A stretch of 57,438 nucleotides of DNA from Betaproteobacteria bacterium HGW-Betaproteobacteria-14 (GTDB lineage: Bacteria > Pseudomonadota > Gammaproteobacteria > Burkholderiales > Rhodocyclaceae). Below the pieces are notes generated by a model. That model did not search any database. It had not been told where the DNA came from and saw only the letters and a list, made by a program, of their open reading frames with translations. The stretch lies in assembly GCA_002840845.1 (NCBI GenBank), contig PHCS01000011.1, positions 1-57,438 of the forward strand. Reading direction: 5' to 3'. Position 1 is the stretch's first letter. Every line of letters begins with the position of its first letter. A program made the position numbers and the translations under genes. This document shows, piece after piece, positions 44,296 to 52,766 of the stretch.

Positions 44296-44784
44296 TCATC
44301 TGCTGCCCAGCAGTTGACGCGCGCCCGCCTCGATCTCGGCGTGGGTCATGGCGCCCAGCTTGCTGCCGACGACATTGCCCTTGCGGTCGATGAGCAGCGT
44401 GAACGGCACGACAGCCTTCGGGTTGCCGCTGGCCTGCATCAGGGCGATGCCGCCATCCTTGGCGAGGAGGCCCGTATAGCGCATCTCGTAGGCCTTGGCG
44501 AAATCCTTTGTCGCCTCGATCTTGTCGTCGAGGGCGATGCCGACGACCACCAGGCCTTTCTTCGCGTACTTGTCGTGGGCCGCGGTGAGTTCGGGTATTT
44601 CCTTGCGGCAGGGGCCGCACCAGCGCGCCCAGAAATTGACGATGAGCGGCTTGCCGCGCAACTGCTCGAAGGCGAAGGGTTTGTCCTCGAAGTCGTGCAG
44701 CGTGGCGGCGAACAGCGCCGTGGCCGAAGCCTGCGCCCAGGCGGGCGCGGCGACGAGGCAGGCGAGCAGGGCAAGCAAACGCAT
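44296..44784 (-). CDS. TlpA-like thioredoxin (periplasmic)
   Basis: The 162-residue protein has a Sec signal (MRLLALLACLVAAPAWAQA) and the redox motif WARWCGPCRKE. Such proteins keep Cys or Cu sites reduced in the periplasm; here it may serve NosZ copper loading or cytochrome maturation. Its start overlaps the nosY stop (ATGA). Confidence 0.88.
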   Translation of the reverse strand: MRLLALLACLVAAPAWAQASATALFAATLHDFEDKPFAFEQLRGKPLIVNFWARWCGPCRKEIPELTAAHDKYAKKGLVVVGIALDDKIEATKDFAKAYEMRYTGLLAKDGGIALMQASGNPKAVVPFTLLIDRKGNVVGSKLGAMTHAEIEAGARQLLGSR

Positions 44785-45611
44785 CAGGGCAGGTCGCCGC
44801 GACGGAAGAAGAAGTAGCCCGCGCCGGCACAGAGCGCGCCGATGGCGGCTGGGTAGGCCAAGGCGAAAAGCTTGTAGCCGGCCACGCCGAAGGTGTCGAG
44901 GATGACGTAGGCCGAGGGGCCGAGGACGATGAGCTGCGGATCGAACAGGGCCAGCGCCGCGGTGCGGAACACCTGCAGCGGGTTGGCCAGCGCGATGCCC
45001 ACCACCACTTCGGGCTGCACCTGGCCCTGGATCATGACACCGAGCAGGATCAGATCGAGAAAGAGCAGCAGGGTCAGCCAGAGCATGAAAGCCGCACCCT
45101 GGGCGACGTCGGTACTGCGTGCCAGCGCCGAAACCAGCATGCCCATGCCGAGGAAGCACCAGCCCATGACGGCGAGCAGCGCCGTGTAATAGATGAACAT
45201 GCCCCAGGGCACCTCGATGCCGCGCACCAGGGCCCACAGCACCGCGCCGCCCATGGCGGCGAACACCGGCAGGAAGATGACCAGGTAGCGGCCGAGGATC
45301 TTGCCCCAGAACCAGGCCGCCAGGCCGACCGGCAGCGACAGCAGGTACTCGAACACGCCCGCCTCGCGGTCACCCGCCACCGAGCGCACCGTGGTGATGA
45401 GCACGAAGATCGGCAGGATCGCCATGCACAGCTGGATGTAGGTGACCAGCAGCCTTGAGAGGCCGATGAAGCCGAGCACGCGCGACTCGGTCAGGCCGAA
45501 GATGAAAAGCAGCGCCACCAGGCCGCCGAAGACCAGGCTGTAGATGGCGAACCAGCGCGCGCGCAGCGACTCGACAATATCCAGCTTGGCGGTGAGCCAG
45601 AGATCTTTCAT
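44784..45611 (-). CDS. nosY: NosY, ABC transporter permease
   Basis: The 275-residue ABC-2 type membrane protein has six helices and matches NosY (AKLDIVESLRARWFAIYSLVF ... SVAGDREAGVFEYLLSLPV). With NosF it drives the transport step that enables NosD-assisted copper-sulfide centre assembly in NosZ. Confidence 0.9.
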   Translation of the reverse strand: MKDLWLTAKLDIVESLRARWFAIYSLVFGGLVALLFIFGLTESRVLGFIGLSRLLVTYIQLCMAILPIFVLITTVRSVAGDREAGVFEYLLSLPVGLAAWFWGKILGRYLVIFLPVFAAMGGAVLWALVRGIEVPWGMFIYYTALLAVMGWCFLGMGMLVSALARSTDVAQGAAFMLWLTLLLFLDLILLGVMIQGQVQPEVVVGIALANPLQVFRTAALALFDPQLIVLGPSAYVILDTFGVAGYKLFALAYPAAIGALCAGAGYFFFRRGDLP

Positions 45612-45777
45612 GGGTCAATATCCAATGGGCAGTTCTGGCGCCGGGCCGCCCCAAGCCAGAACGGCGTGCGCCGGAGGCGCAATCCGCGCCCACGCATCCA
45701 CGAAGCGCCCCGTAACAACCGAGCGCAGCGAGCTTGCGGATTCCCCCTCGCGAGAGGGGGGTGGGGGGAGCGGGCCA
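45612..45777. other. nosL-nosY gap with palindromic repeat
   Basis: The 166 bases contain a CCCCCTCGCGAGAGGGGG hairpin (45743-45760) plus a G-rich tail, of the same type as the other dispersed repeats. No gene is seen. Confidence 0.6.
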
Positions 45778-46254
45778 TCATTTCCCTTTCGCCAGCACGT
45801 GCTCGCGCATTGCATCAAAAGTCAGGCTCCCTGGCACGGCGGCAGCGACGGCGGCGAAGTTGTAGCCCATCGGCGAGGCCTTGCCGCCGACGAACTGCGC
45901 GGCGCGCGGGTCGAGCCAGCGCTCGCCCATGCCGGAAGAATCGGCCACCCACATGCGCGTCGCGGCGTCGGCCATCCAGGGATGGGAGGTCGCCTTGTCG
46001 CGCTGCCAGACCGCCAGACAGCCGATGTCGTCGAACTTGAAGACGGTGTCCTTCGCGCCACCGCGCATCTGCGCGGCGAAGCGGCGGTCCGAGATCACCA
46101 TGCTGCAGCGCCCGCAGGTATCGCGATCCCATTTGATCTCGGCCATGCCTTCCGGCCAGTCGCCCTTTTTCCCGCAGGCGCTCAACGTGGCCGCGAGCGG
46201 ACTCAGGACCAGTCCCGCCGCACCCAACTGCGCGAGAAAGCGGCGACGGCTCAT
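45778..46254 (-). CDS. nosL: NosL copper chaperone lipoprotein
   Basis: The 158-residue protein has a lipoprotein signal (lipobox LSAC, Cys27) and the NosL motif CGRCSMVISDRRFAAQ, followed by KFDDIGC. NosL delivers Cu(I) to apo-NosZ. The start overlaps the nosF stop (ATGA). Confidence 0.92.
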   Translation of the reverse strand: MSRRRFLAQLGAAGLVLSPLAATLSACGKKGDWPEGMAEIKWDRDTCGRCSMVISDRRFAAQMRGGAKDTVFKFDDIGCLAVWQRDKATSHPWMADAATRMWVADSSGMGERWLDPRAAQFVGGKASPMGYNFAAVAAAVPGSLTFDAMREHVLAKGK

Positions 46255-47120
46255 CGATCCGCCCTGCCGCCCTGCTCGCGCATGGAAATGTGGCTGACCA
46301 CGGCGACGTAGCGCGACAGCATGCCGAGGAAGCGCAGGCGGTCCGGTCCGGCGACTTCGCCTTCCCAGACCATGCCTGCGCCCGCATCGCGGAAATTCCA
46401 GGCACTTACCGCCTTGACGAAGGCGGGCTCCGCGCGACGCGCCTCGATGCGGCAGTCGAGCAGGCCGGAAAGGGAGACGTCGTCGGCGACGCGATCGTCG
46501 AGAACCACGCGACCCATGTCGAGTTCGACGACGCGATTGACCAGCGTGGCCACCTCGTCGAGGCGATGGCTGGAGATCAGCATGGTGGTGTCGTGCTGGC
46601 GCTCGGCGAGGAGCTCGAAAAAGATCTTGCGCGCCTCGGGGTCGAGGTTGGCGGCAGGCTCGTCCAAGACCAGCACTTTTGCCTCGCGCCCCAGCGCGAT
46701 GGCGATGAGCACTTTCTGCTTCTGTCCGCCGGACAGCTTGACGAAGGGGCGGGAGAGGATCGGCGCCACGTCCAGGCCGAGGCGGCCCGACAGGTCGCGG
46801 ATGCGCTGCGGATCGGTGCCGCACAGCGCGGCGGAGAAGCCGATCAGCTGGCCCACCGGCATCTTCAGCGGCGGCGGCAGCTGCGGCACGAAGCCGATGT
46901 CGCCCAGCACGGCGGTGCGCTCATTGCGCGGCGAGCGGCCGCCGATGGCGACGCTGCCCTCATGCGTGTATTCGCCCAGCAGGCAGCGGATGAGGGTGGT
47001 CTTGCCCGCGCCGTTCGAGCCGATCAAGGCGACCCGCTCGCCGAGGCCGATCTCGATGCTGATGCCGTCGAGGACGCGGGCGCGCTTGAAGGATTTTGCG
47101 ACGTTCTCGAATCGAATCAT
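46251..47120 (-). CDS. nosF: NosF, ABC transporter ATPase
   Basis: The 289-residue ATPase has Walker A GSNGAGKTT, signature KLSGGQKQKVLIAIAL and Walker B VLVLDEPAANLDP. It pairs with NosY and NosD in maturation of the NosZ CuZ site. Confidence 0.93.
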   Translation of the reverse strand: MIRFENVAKSFKRARVLDGISIEIGLGERVALIGSNGAGKTTLIRCLLGEYTHEGSVAIGGRSPRNERTAVLGDIGFVPQLPPPLKMPVGQLIGFSAALCGTDPQRIRDLSGRLGLDVAPILSRPFVKLSGGQKQKVLIAIALGREAKVLVLDEPAANLDPEARKIFFELLAERQHDTTMLISSHRLDEVATLVNRVVELDMGRVVLDDRVADDVSLSGLLDCRIEARRAEPAFVKAVSAWNFRDAGAGMVWEGEVAGPDRLRFLGMLSRYVAVVSHISMREQGGRADR

Positions 47121-47150
47121 GAAGGACGGATTATACGGGCGGCACCCTGC

Positions 47151-48134
47151 TTACATCAGCTTGGAAAGCCCTTTTACCTCATAGGTCAGCGAGCCGGTCG
47201 GGCAAACGTCCACGCACAGGCCGCATCGCGTGCAATCCGGCCCGATGGGCACTTCCGTATGCACGGCGCGCCCCTTGATGACGGTGTCGAGCACATGCGG
47301 CACCAGGCACACCTTGCGGCAGTTGCCCTCGTGGAAGCAGCCGTCCAGCGTGTACTTGATGCGCAGCGGCGTGAAGATGCCGACCACGCCGTAGGTCAGG
47401 CCGATCGGGCAGGCATAGCGGCACCAGGCCCGGCGCGAGAAGAAGACCTCGAACACCAGCAGGGCGAGCACCCACAGCAGGGCCAGGCCCGGCCCATAGA
47501 TCAGTGCGCGCGAGACGATGCCGGTGGGCGAGATGGCCTCGTACACCGTGTAGCCGGTGGCAAAGGCAAGCAGGGCGAAGACGATCCAGAAGACGGTGCG
47601 CAGGCGCCGGTCGACCGGCTGGTCTATCACCAGCTTTTCCCTGACCAGCCAGAGGTGGATCTTCTCCGCCCACTCGGCGAGCAGATGGTAGGGGCAGACC
47701 CAGGAACAGAAGGTTCGTCCGCCGAAGAGGATCCACAGCACGAGCACGGTGCCGGTGCCGATCAGCAGGTTGGTGATGATGTTCCGGTGCGCCAGCATCA
47801 CCTGCAGTGCCGAGTTGAGGTCGATCAGGTGGAAGCCGATGAAGCGCGAGGCGGTTAGCGCGCCTTCCAGGATCTGGATGTCGTAGTGGTAGGAGACGAC
47901 GAAGAACAGGTTGATCAGCGCAAGCGTGATCCAGCGCCGGTTGCGCCACTTGTGCGAGGTGTTCATGTGCGCTTCGGCATGTGCCGCCGCGGCCTGCAGC
48001 TTTTCCTTGTTGGTGGTGCGCTTGACGAAATGGATCTGCTGCGCTTCCTCGCTGATCGCCTCGGGCTTTTTGGGCTCGCGGCCGAACATCACCATGATCT
48101 GCTCGAGGAAGCGCCTTCTGAGGATTGCGTTCAT
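47151..48134 (-). CDS. nosH: NosH, NapH-like quinol dehydrogenase membrane protein
   Basis: The protein has a ~60-residue cytoplasmic N-terminus, four or five helices, two CxxxCP motifs (CSWVCP, CRYACP) and a C-terminal ferredoxin site CTRCGLCVDVCP; a second set, CFHEGNCRKVC, is unusual. I start at ATG 48134, overlapping the nosG stop (ATGA); a GTG at 48143 is possible. It would pass quinol electrons to NosG and the nos cytochromes. Confidence 0.88.
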   Translation of the reverse strand: MNAILRRRFLEQIMVMFGREPKKPEAISEEAQQIHFVKRTTNKEKLQAAAAHAEAHMNTSHKWRNRRWITLALINLFFVVSYHYDIQILEGALTASRFIGFHLIDLNSALQVMLAHRNIITNLLIGTGTVLVLWILFGGRTFCSWVCPYHLLAEWAEKIHLWLVREKLVIDQPVDRRLRTVFWIVFALLAFATGYTVYEAISPTGIVSRALIYGPGLALLWVLALLVFEVFFSRRAWCRYACPIGLTYGVVGIFTPLRIKYTLDGCFHEGNCRKVCLVPHVLDTVIKGRAVHTEVPIGPDCTRCGLCVDVCPTGSLTYEVKGLSKLM

Positions 48135-49009
48135 GTTCTCCACACCTCCCTGGGCATGATTTCGATGCTGCCCGGCTCGGTCGGGCAGATCATTTCACAC
48201 ACTCCGCAACCGACGCAGGGCTCATGCACCACCGGCGACTTGCGCTGCGAGCCGTCGGGCGCGTACACCGTTTCGATGGAGATGGCGTCCTTGATCGGGC
48301 ACTCCCGCACGCACAGATCGCACTCTTCCACCTCGTAGCGGTATTCCGCGATCCGGATCGGTTTCCAGCGGTCGACGCGCATGTAGCGCATCTTGCCGCG
48401 GAAGGTGTGGCCGCGCGCCGGGCCCTTGAAGCCTTTGCCCTTGATGGCGAGGCAGCTTTCGGGCCGGGTGAGACGCGCCACGCCCATGCGTTCGCCGAAG
48501 TTGAGCGTCGGCTCGGGATCGTCTTCCTTGGCAAGCAGGATCGGTTTGGCGGCGAGTTGCGCACCCGGCCTCGTCTCGAGGAAAGCAGGCTTTTTGTAGG
48601 TGAGCGAGCCGGTCGGGCAGGCCAGGACGCATTGCACGGCGTCGCAGGAGAAGTCGCAGGCCTGCTCCCGGGCGTCGATGTAGGGCGCGCCGACGCCAAC
48701 CCCGTCGACGAGGTCGGCCAGGCGGATCGCCTGCACGGGGCAGACCTGCACGCACTGGCCGCACTTGATGCAGGAGGCGAGAAAATCCTTTTCGTCCAGC
48801 GCCCCGGGCGGGCGCAGGCGCGGCTTGCGCGCATAGACCAGGGGCAGGAAGCCCGAGAGGCCTGCGCCGAGCACGCCGCCGGTCAGCAGCACGGTGCGCA
48901 GGAACTTGCGCCGCAGGGCCTGCCGCTTTGACCGTGAGAGCGGCGGCGGCTTCACCTTGCCGGCTGGCTTGGCGGGTTGTTCGTCGTCGGGCCTGTCATC
49001 CTCGCTCAT
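48131..49009 (-). CDS. nosG: NosG, NapG-like ferredoxin
   Basis: The 292-residue protein has a Tat-like signal (RRKFLRTVLLTGGVLGAGLSG) and four cluster motifs, CIKCGQCVQVCP, the CDAVQCVLACP group, CDLCVRECP and CVGCGVCEMICP. It is the NosH partner in clade II nos systems. Confidence 0.9.
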   Translation of the reverse strand: MSEDDRPDDEQPAKPAGKVKPPPLSRSKRQALRRKFLRTVLLTGGVLGAGLSGFLPLVYARKPRLRPPGALDEKDFLASCIKCGQCVQVCPVQAIRLADLVDGVGVGAPYIDAREQACDFSCDAVQCVLACPTGSLTYKKPAFLETRPGAQLAAKPILLAKEDDPEPTLNFGERMGVARLTRPESCLAIKGKGFKGPARGHTFRGKMRYMRVDRWKPIRIAEYRYEVEECDLCVRECPIKDAISIETVYAPDGSQRKSPVVHEPCVGCGVCEMICPTEPGSIEIMPREVWRT

Positions 49010-50333
49010 GGCTTGCTTTCCTTTGCTTCTTGAAGCGCGGCGAGTCGTCGCGCAGCATCAGGTCGGGGGAAGAGAAGGGCGCCAGTCGCTCGAGAAAATC
49101 CAGCGCCTCCATTGCCGGCGAGGTCTTGAAAAAGCGCGCCGGCGGTATTTCAATCCAGATGCGGTCGGCGAAGGCAAACAACTCATAAGGCGTGTCGCCG
49201 ACATTGTCGCCGTTGCGGTCGAAGCCCTGGTAGTCGTCCCAGTAATTGCCGCGCCACTCGTTCAGGTTCGAAGCGCCGCGGCCCGCCTGCATCACGTGCG
49301 TGAGGTTGCCCTCGAAGACGTTGCCGGCTGCGATGTTGCCGCCCAGTTCGCTGGTAAACATGATGCCGATGCCGTTGTAGGCGATGCGGTTTTTCCTGAA
49401 GTGAATCTTCGTGTCCGGCTCGAAGGGCGAGAGATCGGAGCCGATGCCCACCGCGCAATAGATGATCTCGTTGCCCTCTATAACCGAGTCCGAAGACTCC
49501 TTGAAGCCGAGGCCCATGCCGGTGGCTCCGGTAGCGTGCGAGATGACATTGTTGCGCACATGCACCCGCTCTGTGTACATCAGATACACGCCGACGGCGT
49601 TGTCGTAGAAGCGGTTGCCGACCACCTCGTTGTCGTTGGCGAACATGAAATGGATGGAGTAGCGGCTGCGGCGGCCGAGGTTGCCGCTGAAGACATTGCC
49701 GTTGGAATACCAGACCACCATGTCGCGCGAGTCGATGACCTCGTTGTCCTCGATGCGGTTGTTCATGCTGTACCACAGGCGCAGGCCGTCGCCGCGCATG
49801 CCCAGGCTGAGCGGCTTGGAGCTGATCTTGTTGCCGCGGACGAGGTTTTCGCTGGCCTGCTTCAGGTCGATGCCGAACAGGCAGTCGCTGATGACGAGCG
49901 ATTCGATGGTGTTGTGGTCTCCGCGCACGTTCAGGCAGGCGTCGTCGGAGTCGTGCGAGGCGCCGGAGTTCTTCAGGTGCAGGCCGCGCAACGTCGAGCT
50001 GTTGGCTTCCAGAACGAAGACCGTGCCTTGGCCGCCGCCGTCGATGGTGACTTGGCCGCCGCCGTCGATGACCAGCGGCTTGTTGACCAGGACCGGACCG
50101 GAATAGGTGCCGGGGTTCAGCTTCAGGGTCGAACCGGCCGGCGCCCGGTCGATCAGGGGTTGCAGCCAGGGCAGGTGCGCCACGTTGGGCGCGGTGGGCA
50201 TCGGCGCGGGCTCCGTCGACGAACCCCAGCCTGCGGAGGCCGGCGCGCCCATGCCGGGCGGCGCCTTTGAGGTGGCGGCGGCAACCGCCAGCCCGCCGGC
50301 GGTCAGTGCCAGGAGGGCAAGCGTGCGTAGCAT
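48996..50333 (-). CDS. nosD: NosD, periplasmic copper-centre maturation protein
   Basis: The 445-residue protein has a Sec signal and a right-handed parallel beta-helix with many CASH-type repeats (for example NRIEDNEVIDSRDMVVWYSNGNVFSGN). NosD works with NosFY in CuZ assembly. Its 3' end overlaps nosG by 14 bases. Confidence 0.93.
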   Translation of the reverse strand: MLRTLALLALTAGGLAVAAATSKAPPGMGAPASAGWGSSTEPAPMPTAPNVAHLPWLQPLIDRAPAGSTLKLNPGTYSGPVLVNKPLVIDGGGQVTIDGGGQGTVFVLEANSSTLRGLHLKNSGASHDSDDACLNVRGDHNTIESLVISDCLFGIDLKQASENLVRGNKISSKPLSLGMRGDGLRLWYSMNNRIEDNEVIDSRDMVVWYSNGNVFSGNLGRRSRYSIHFMFANDNEVVGNRFYDNAVGVYLMYTERVHVRNNVISHATGATGMGLGFKESSDSVIEGNEIIYCAVGIGSDLSPFEPDTKIHFRKNRIAYNGIGIMFTSELGGNIAAGNVFEGNLTHVMQAGRGASNLNEWRGNYWDDYQGFDRNGDNVGDTPYELFAFADRIWIEIPPARFFKTSPAMEALDFLERLAPFSSPDLMLRDDSPRFKKQRKASHERG

Positions 50334-50337
50334 CGTA

Positions 50338-51321
50338 TTATTCCGCGCCGCCTTCGCGCATCTGCTTGCGGCGGATGAGCAGGGCCAGCATCAGCGCCAC
50401 GAACACCACCATCAGGAGGGCGTAGCCCCAGTAGGGATAGGAATAAGTGGAGAACTGCGCCACCTTGCCTTCGCCGAATACCGTGGGCATGAAGGGCTTC
50501 ACCGTGAATGCGCCCCAGGGATGCAGGTTGTGGCCGAAAAACCACAGCCAGCCGGCGTAGGTGATGACGAAATACAGCGGCAGCAGTGCCGGCACCAGGG
50601 CTAGCAGCAGCGAGAAATTGCGAATCTTCGCCACGCCGGCGACGACCACTGCCATGATGACGATGAGGCCGCCGATGGCGAGGTGCGTGATGTTGCGCAC
50701 GTTGTCGCCCCACTCTTTGATCCTTTCCGGATCCTTGAAGTAGGTGCCGGATTCCTTCATGTAGGCCTGCACATGGCTTTCCAGGTGGCCGAGCATGTAC
50801 TGGTCGACCAGCATCCAGGCGGCGACGGCGAGGAAACCTGCGCCAAGCACGGCGAGGCGAAGCTTCTTCTTGGTCATGGCGAAAGCCAGCATCAGCGCGG
50901 CGAAGAAACCGAAGAAGAACTTGGCCAGCGGCTTCTCCACCGGCGCGCCGGTGGCGATGGGGAACATGCCGACGTAGTGGTTGATGGTGTTCATTTCGTG
51001 GACGCAGTCGAGACCTTCGGCGCCCTTGTCGTGACTCTTGCTCTTGTCGAGGATCGGGTTGTAGCGCTCGTCCTCGTGCGAGAGATCCTTCTGGATGATC
51101 TCGCCGGCCATGCGGGTGCCTGCGCCAGCCGCCTTGCAGCCGTTGTAGACGCCGTCGAAATGGAAATGGATGCGGATGCCATCCGGGAACGCATCCTTGG
51201 GATAGTTGGGAGCGGTCAGCGAGACCCACCAGATCGGCGCGAAATAGGCGGCAACCATCGCCACCAGGGCAATGCCGGTTAGCGCGGCAACGATGAAATT
51301 CGGTTTTTTCTGGACGGGCAT
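50338..51321 (-). CDS. NosB-like multi-pass membrane protein
   Basis: The 327-residue protein has about six helices (near 12-32, 130-147, 157-175, 213-235, 240-262 and 298-318) with a large periplasmic loop after helix 1. The position beside nosD fits NosB of clade II clusters; I assign it by context and topology. Function is unknown. Confidence 0.7.
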   Translation of the reverse strand: MPVQKKPNFIVAALTGIALVAMVAAYFAPIWWVSLTAPNYPKDAFPDGIRIHFHFDGVYNGCKAAGAGTRMAGEIIQKDLSHEDERYNPILDKSKSHDKGAEGLDCVHEMNTINHYVGMFPIATGAPVEKPLAKFFFGFFAALMLAFAMTKKKLRLAVLGAGFLAVAAWMLVDQYMLGHLESHVQAYMKESGTYFKDPERIKEWGDNVRNITHLAIGGLIVIMAVVVAGVAKIRNFSLLLALVPALLPLYFVITYAGWLWFFGHNLHPWGAFTVKPFMPTVFGEGKVAQFSTYSYPYWGYALLMVVFVALMLALLIRRKQMREGGAE

Positions 51322-51474
51322 GTCGGTTCTCTGTCAGATGTCTGCCGCTTGTCAGGGGGCACCGCCTACCGCCGGCGATGCAGGCGGATTCATCCCCGGT
51401 TTGCCTCCCCCGGCGGTGACGCGGTTCTTATAATGAACTACCGCCCGGTCGAGCGGGCGGTAGGGAATGCAGCA

Positions 51475-52203
51475 TTACTTTTTCTTGCCAGCCTTCGGCT
51501 TGCACATGCTGCCCGGCATGCTCAGGCTGGACTGGTAGGCGGAAATCGCCACCAATTGATCGTTGGTGTAGGGCTTGATGACCTTCACCATGTCCGGGTT
51601 GGCGTTGCGGCGGTGGCCGTCGCGGATCTCGGTCATCTGGCGCAGCAGATATTTGTAATGCTGGCCGGCGATGACGGGATAGAACTTGTCCTTCTTGCCC
51701 TCGCCGTTCTTGCCATGGCACTCGAGGCACTGCTTCTCGTAGAGGCCCTTGCCCTTGGCGATCTGCGCGGCGGCATCGGCGCCTTCGTACTTGCCATGGT
51801 CTGTCGGGATGCACAGGCTCTCGATGTAGGCCGACGTGTCGGCCAGATCTTGCGGATCCGTCATTTCCTTGGCGAAGGGATACATGGTGGGGTTGTCGCG
51901 CAGGCCCATGCGGATGTCGGCCATCTGCTTGATCAGCACGGTGGTGTGCTGGCCTGCCAGCTGCGGGAAGGTGCCGTCCGGGCGGCCGGCGCCACTGGGC
52001 AGGTGGCAGGCGCCACAGATTTCGTAGGTTTCCTGACCGCGCTTGACGTCGCCTTTCTTCGCCAGTGCTTCTTTCAATTCACCTTCCATCTTGGCCCACT
52101 GGTAATCCTTGGACTCGATGCCGGCGGCCTTCGGCGCGGGTGGGCCAGCCAGAACAAGGGCGGAGGAAAGGGCAAGTGACAGGGCTAACGCGACTCTCTT
52201 CAT
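51475..52203 (-). CDS. Diheme cytochrome c (c4-like) of the nos cluster
   Basis: The 242-residue protein has a Sec signal (MKRVALALSLALSSALVLA) and two class I cytochrome c domains with CGACH and CLECH. It likely carries electrons from NosGH or the bc1 complex to NosZ, like NosC1/C2 proteins. It has its own FNR-type promoter. The N-terminal segment before heme 1 (about residues 20-60) is extended. Confidence 0.9.
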   Translation of the reverse strand: MKRVALALSLALSSALVLAGPPAPKAAGIESKDYQWAKMEGELKEALAKKGDVKRGQETYEICGACHLPSGAGRPDGTFPQLAGQHTTVLIKQMADIRMGLRDNPTMYPFAKEMTDPQDLADTSAYIESLCIPTDHGKYEGADAAAQIAKGKGLYEKQCLECHGKNGEGKKDKFYPVIAGQHYKYLLRQMTEIRDGHRRNANPDMVKVIKPYTNDQLVAISAYQSSLSMPGSMCKPKAGKKK

Positions 52204-52239
52204 TTCAGTCTCCCACGACAGAATATAAGGAATGCCTTA

Positions 52240-52280
52240 ATTATCCGTGTATTAGTTTGTGACACATTGACTTGTGTCAA
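52240..52280 (-). promoter_or_regulatory. FNR/DNR-type promoter of the diheme cytochrome gene
   Basis: TTGAC-TTGT-GTCAA (52267-52280) is a perfect palindrome close to TTGAT-N4-ATCAA. On the - strand GATAAT (52245-52240) lies 31 bases from its centre, which is class II geometry. This gives the second half of the nos cluster its own anaerobic start. Confidence 0.65.
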
Positions 52281-52323
52281 TAGGCGAAGAACGGTCGCCT
52301 GGGCGACCGTCGCAAGCAGCTGA

Positions 52324-52638
52324 TTACTTCAGCTTGGAGAGGTACTCGGCAAGCGCCTTGATTTCCGCATCGTTCACCAGATGCATGACGCCTTTCATGG
52401 CCGCTGCCTGGCCGTTGGCGCGCGCGCCGCTCTTGATGTCCTTCATCTGCTGCTCGGCGTAGGCGGCGTTCTGGCCGGCCAGCTTGGGGTAGTTTGGCGT
52501 CAGGGTTTTCTTGGCGTCCTTGCCGTGGCAGGCGACGCAGGTCTTTTCCTGATAGAGCTTGGCGCCATCGAGGGCGAGGGCGTTGCCGGCGGCGAAAGTC
52601 AGTCCGGCCAGGACGGCGATATAGGATAGTTGCTTCAT
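52324..52638 (-). CDS. Monoheme cytochrome c of the nos cluster
   Basis: The 104-residue class I cytochrome c has a Sec signal and heme site CVACH, with the axial Met probably in KGVMHLVND. It lies next to nosZ and is a likely direct donor to CuA. Confidence 0.9.
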   Translation of the reverse strand: MKQLSYIAVLAGLTFAAGNALALDGAKLYQEKTCVACHGKDAKKTLTPNYPKLAGQNAAYAEQQMKDIKSGARANGQAAAMKGVMHLVNDAEIKALAEYLSKLK

Positions 52639-52710
52639 GGAAGTCTCCTGGAGAGGGTGAAAGTATCAGTTGCTTGAATGACGTTTGCGGGTAGCGACAT
52701 TATGCCGCAA

Positions 52711-52743
52711 ATAAAACGGGGAGCATGTTGCCACGCCCCCCGT
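52711..52743 (-). terminator. Hairpin after nosZ, probable attenuator
   Basis: On the - strand ACGGGG pairs with CCCCGT and is followed by TTTTATTT. It would end part of the nosZ transcripts before the cytochrome genes. Confidence 0.55.
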
Positions 52744-52766
52744 ACAGGGTACCTGCGAAGATCGGC

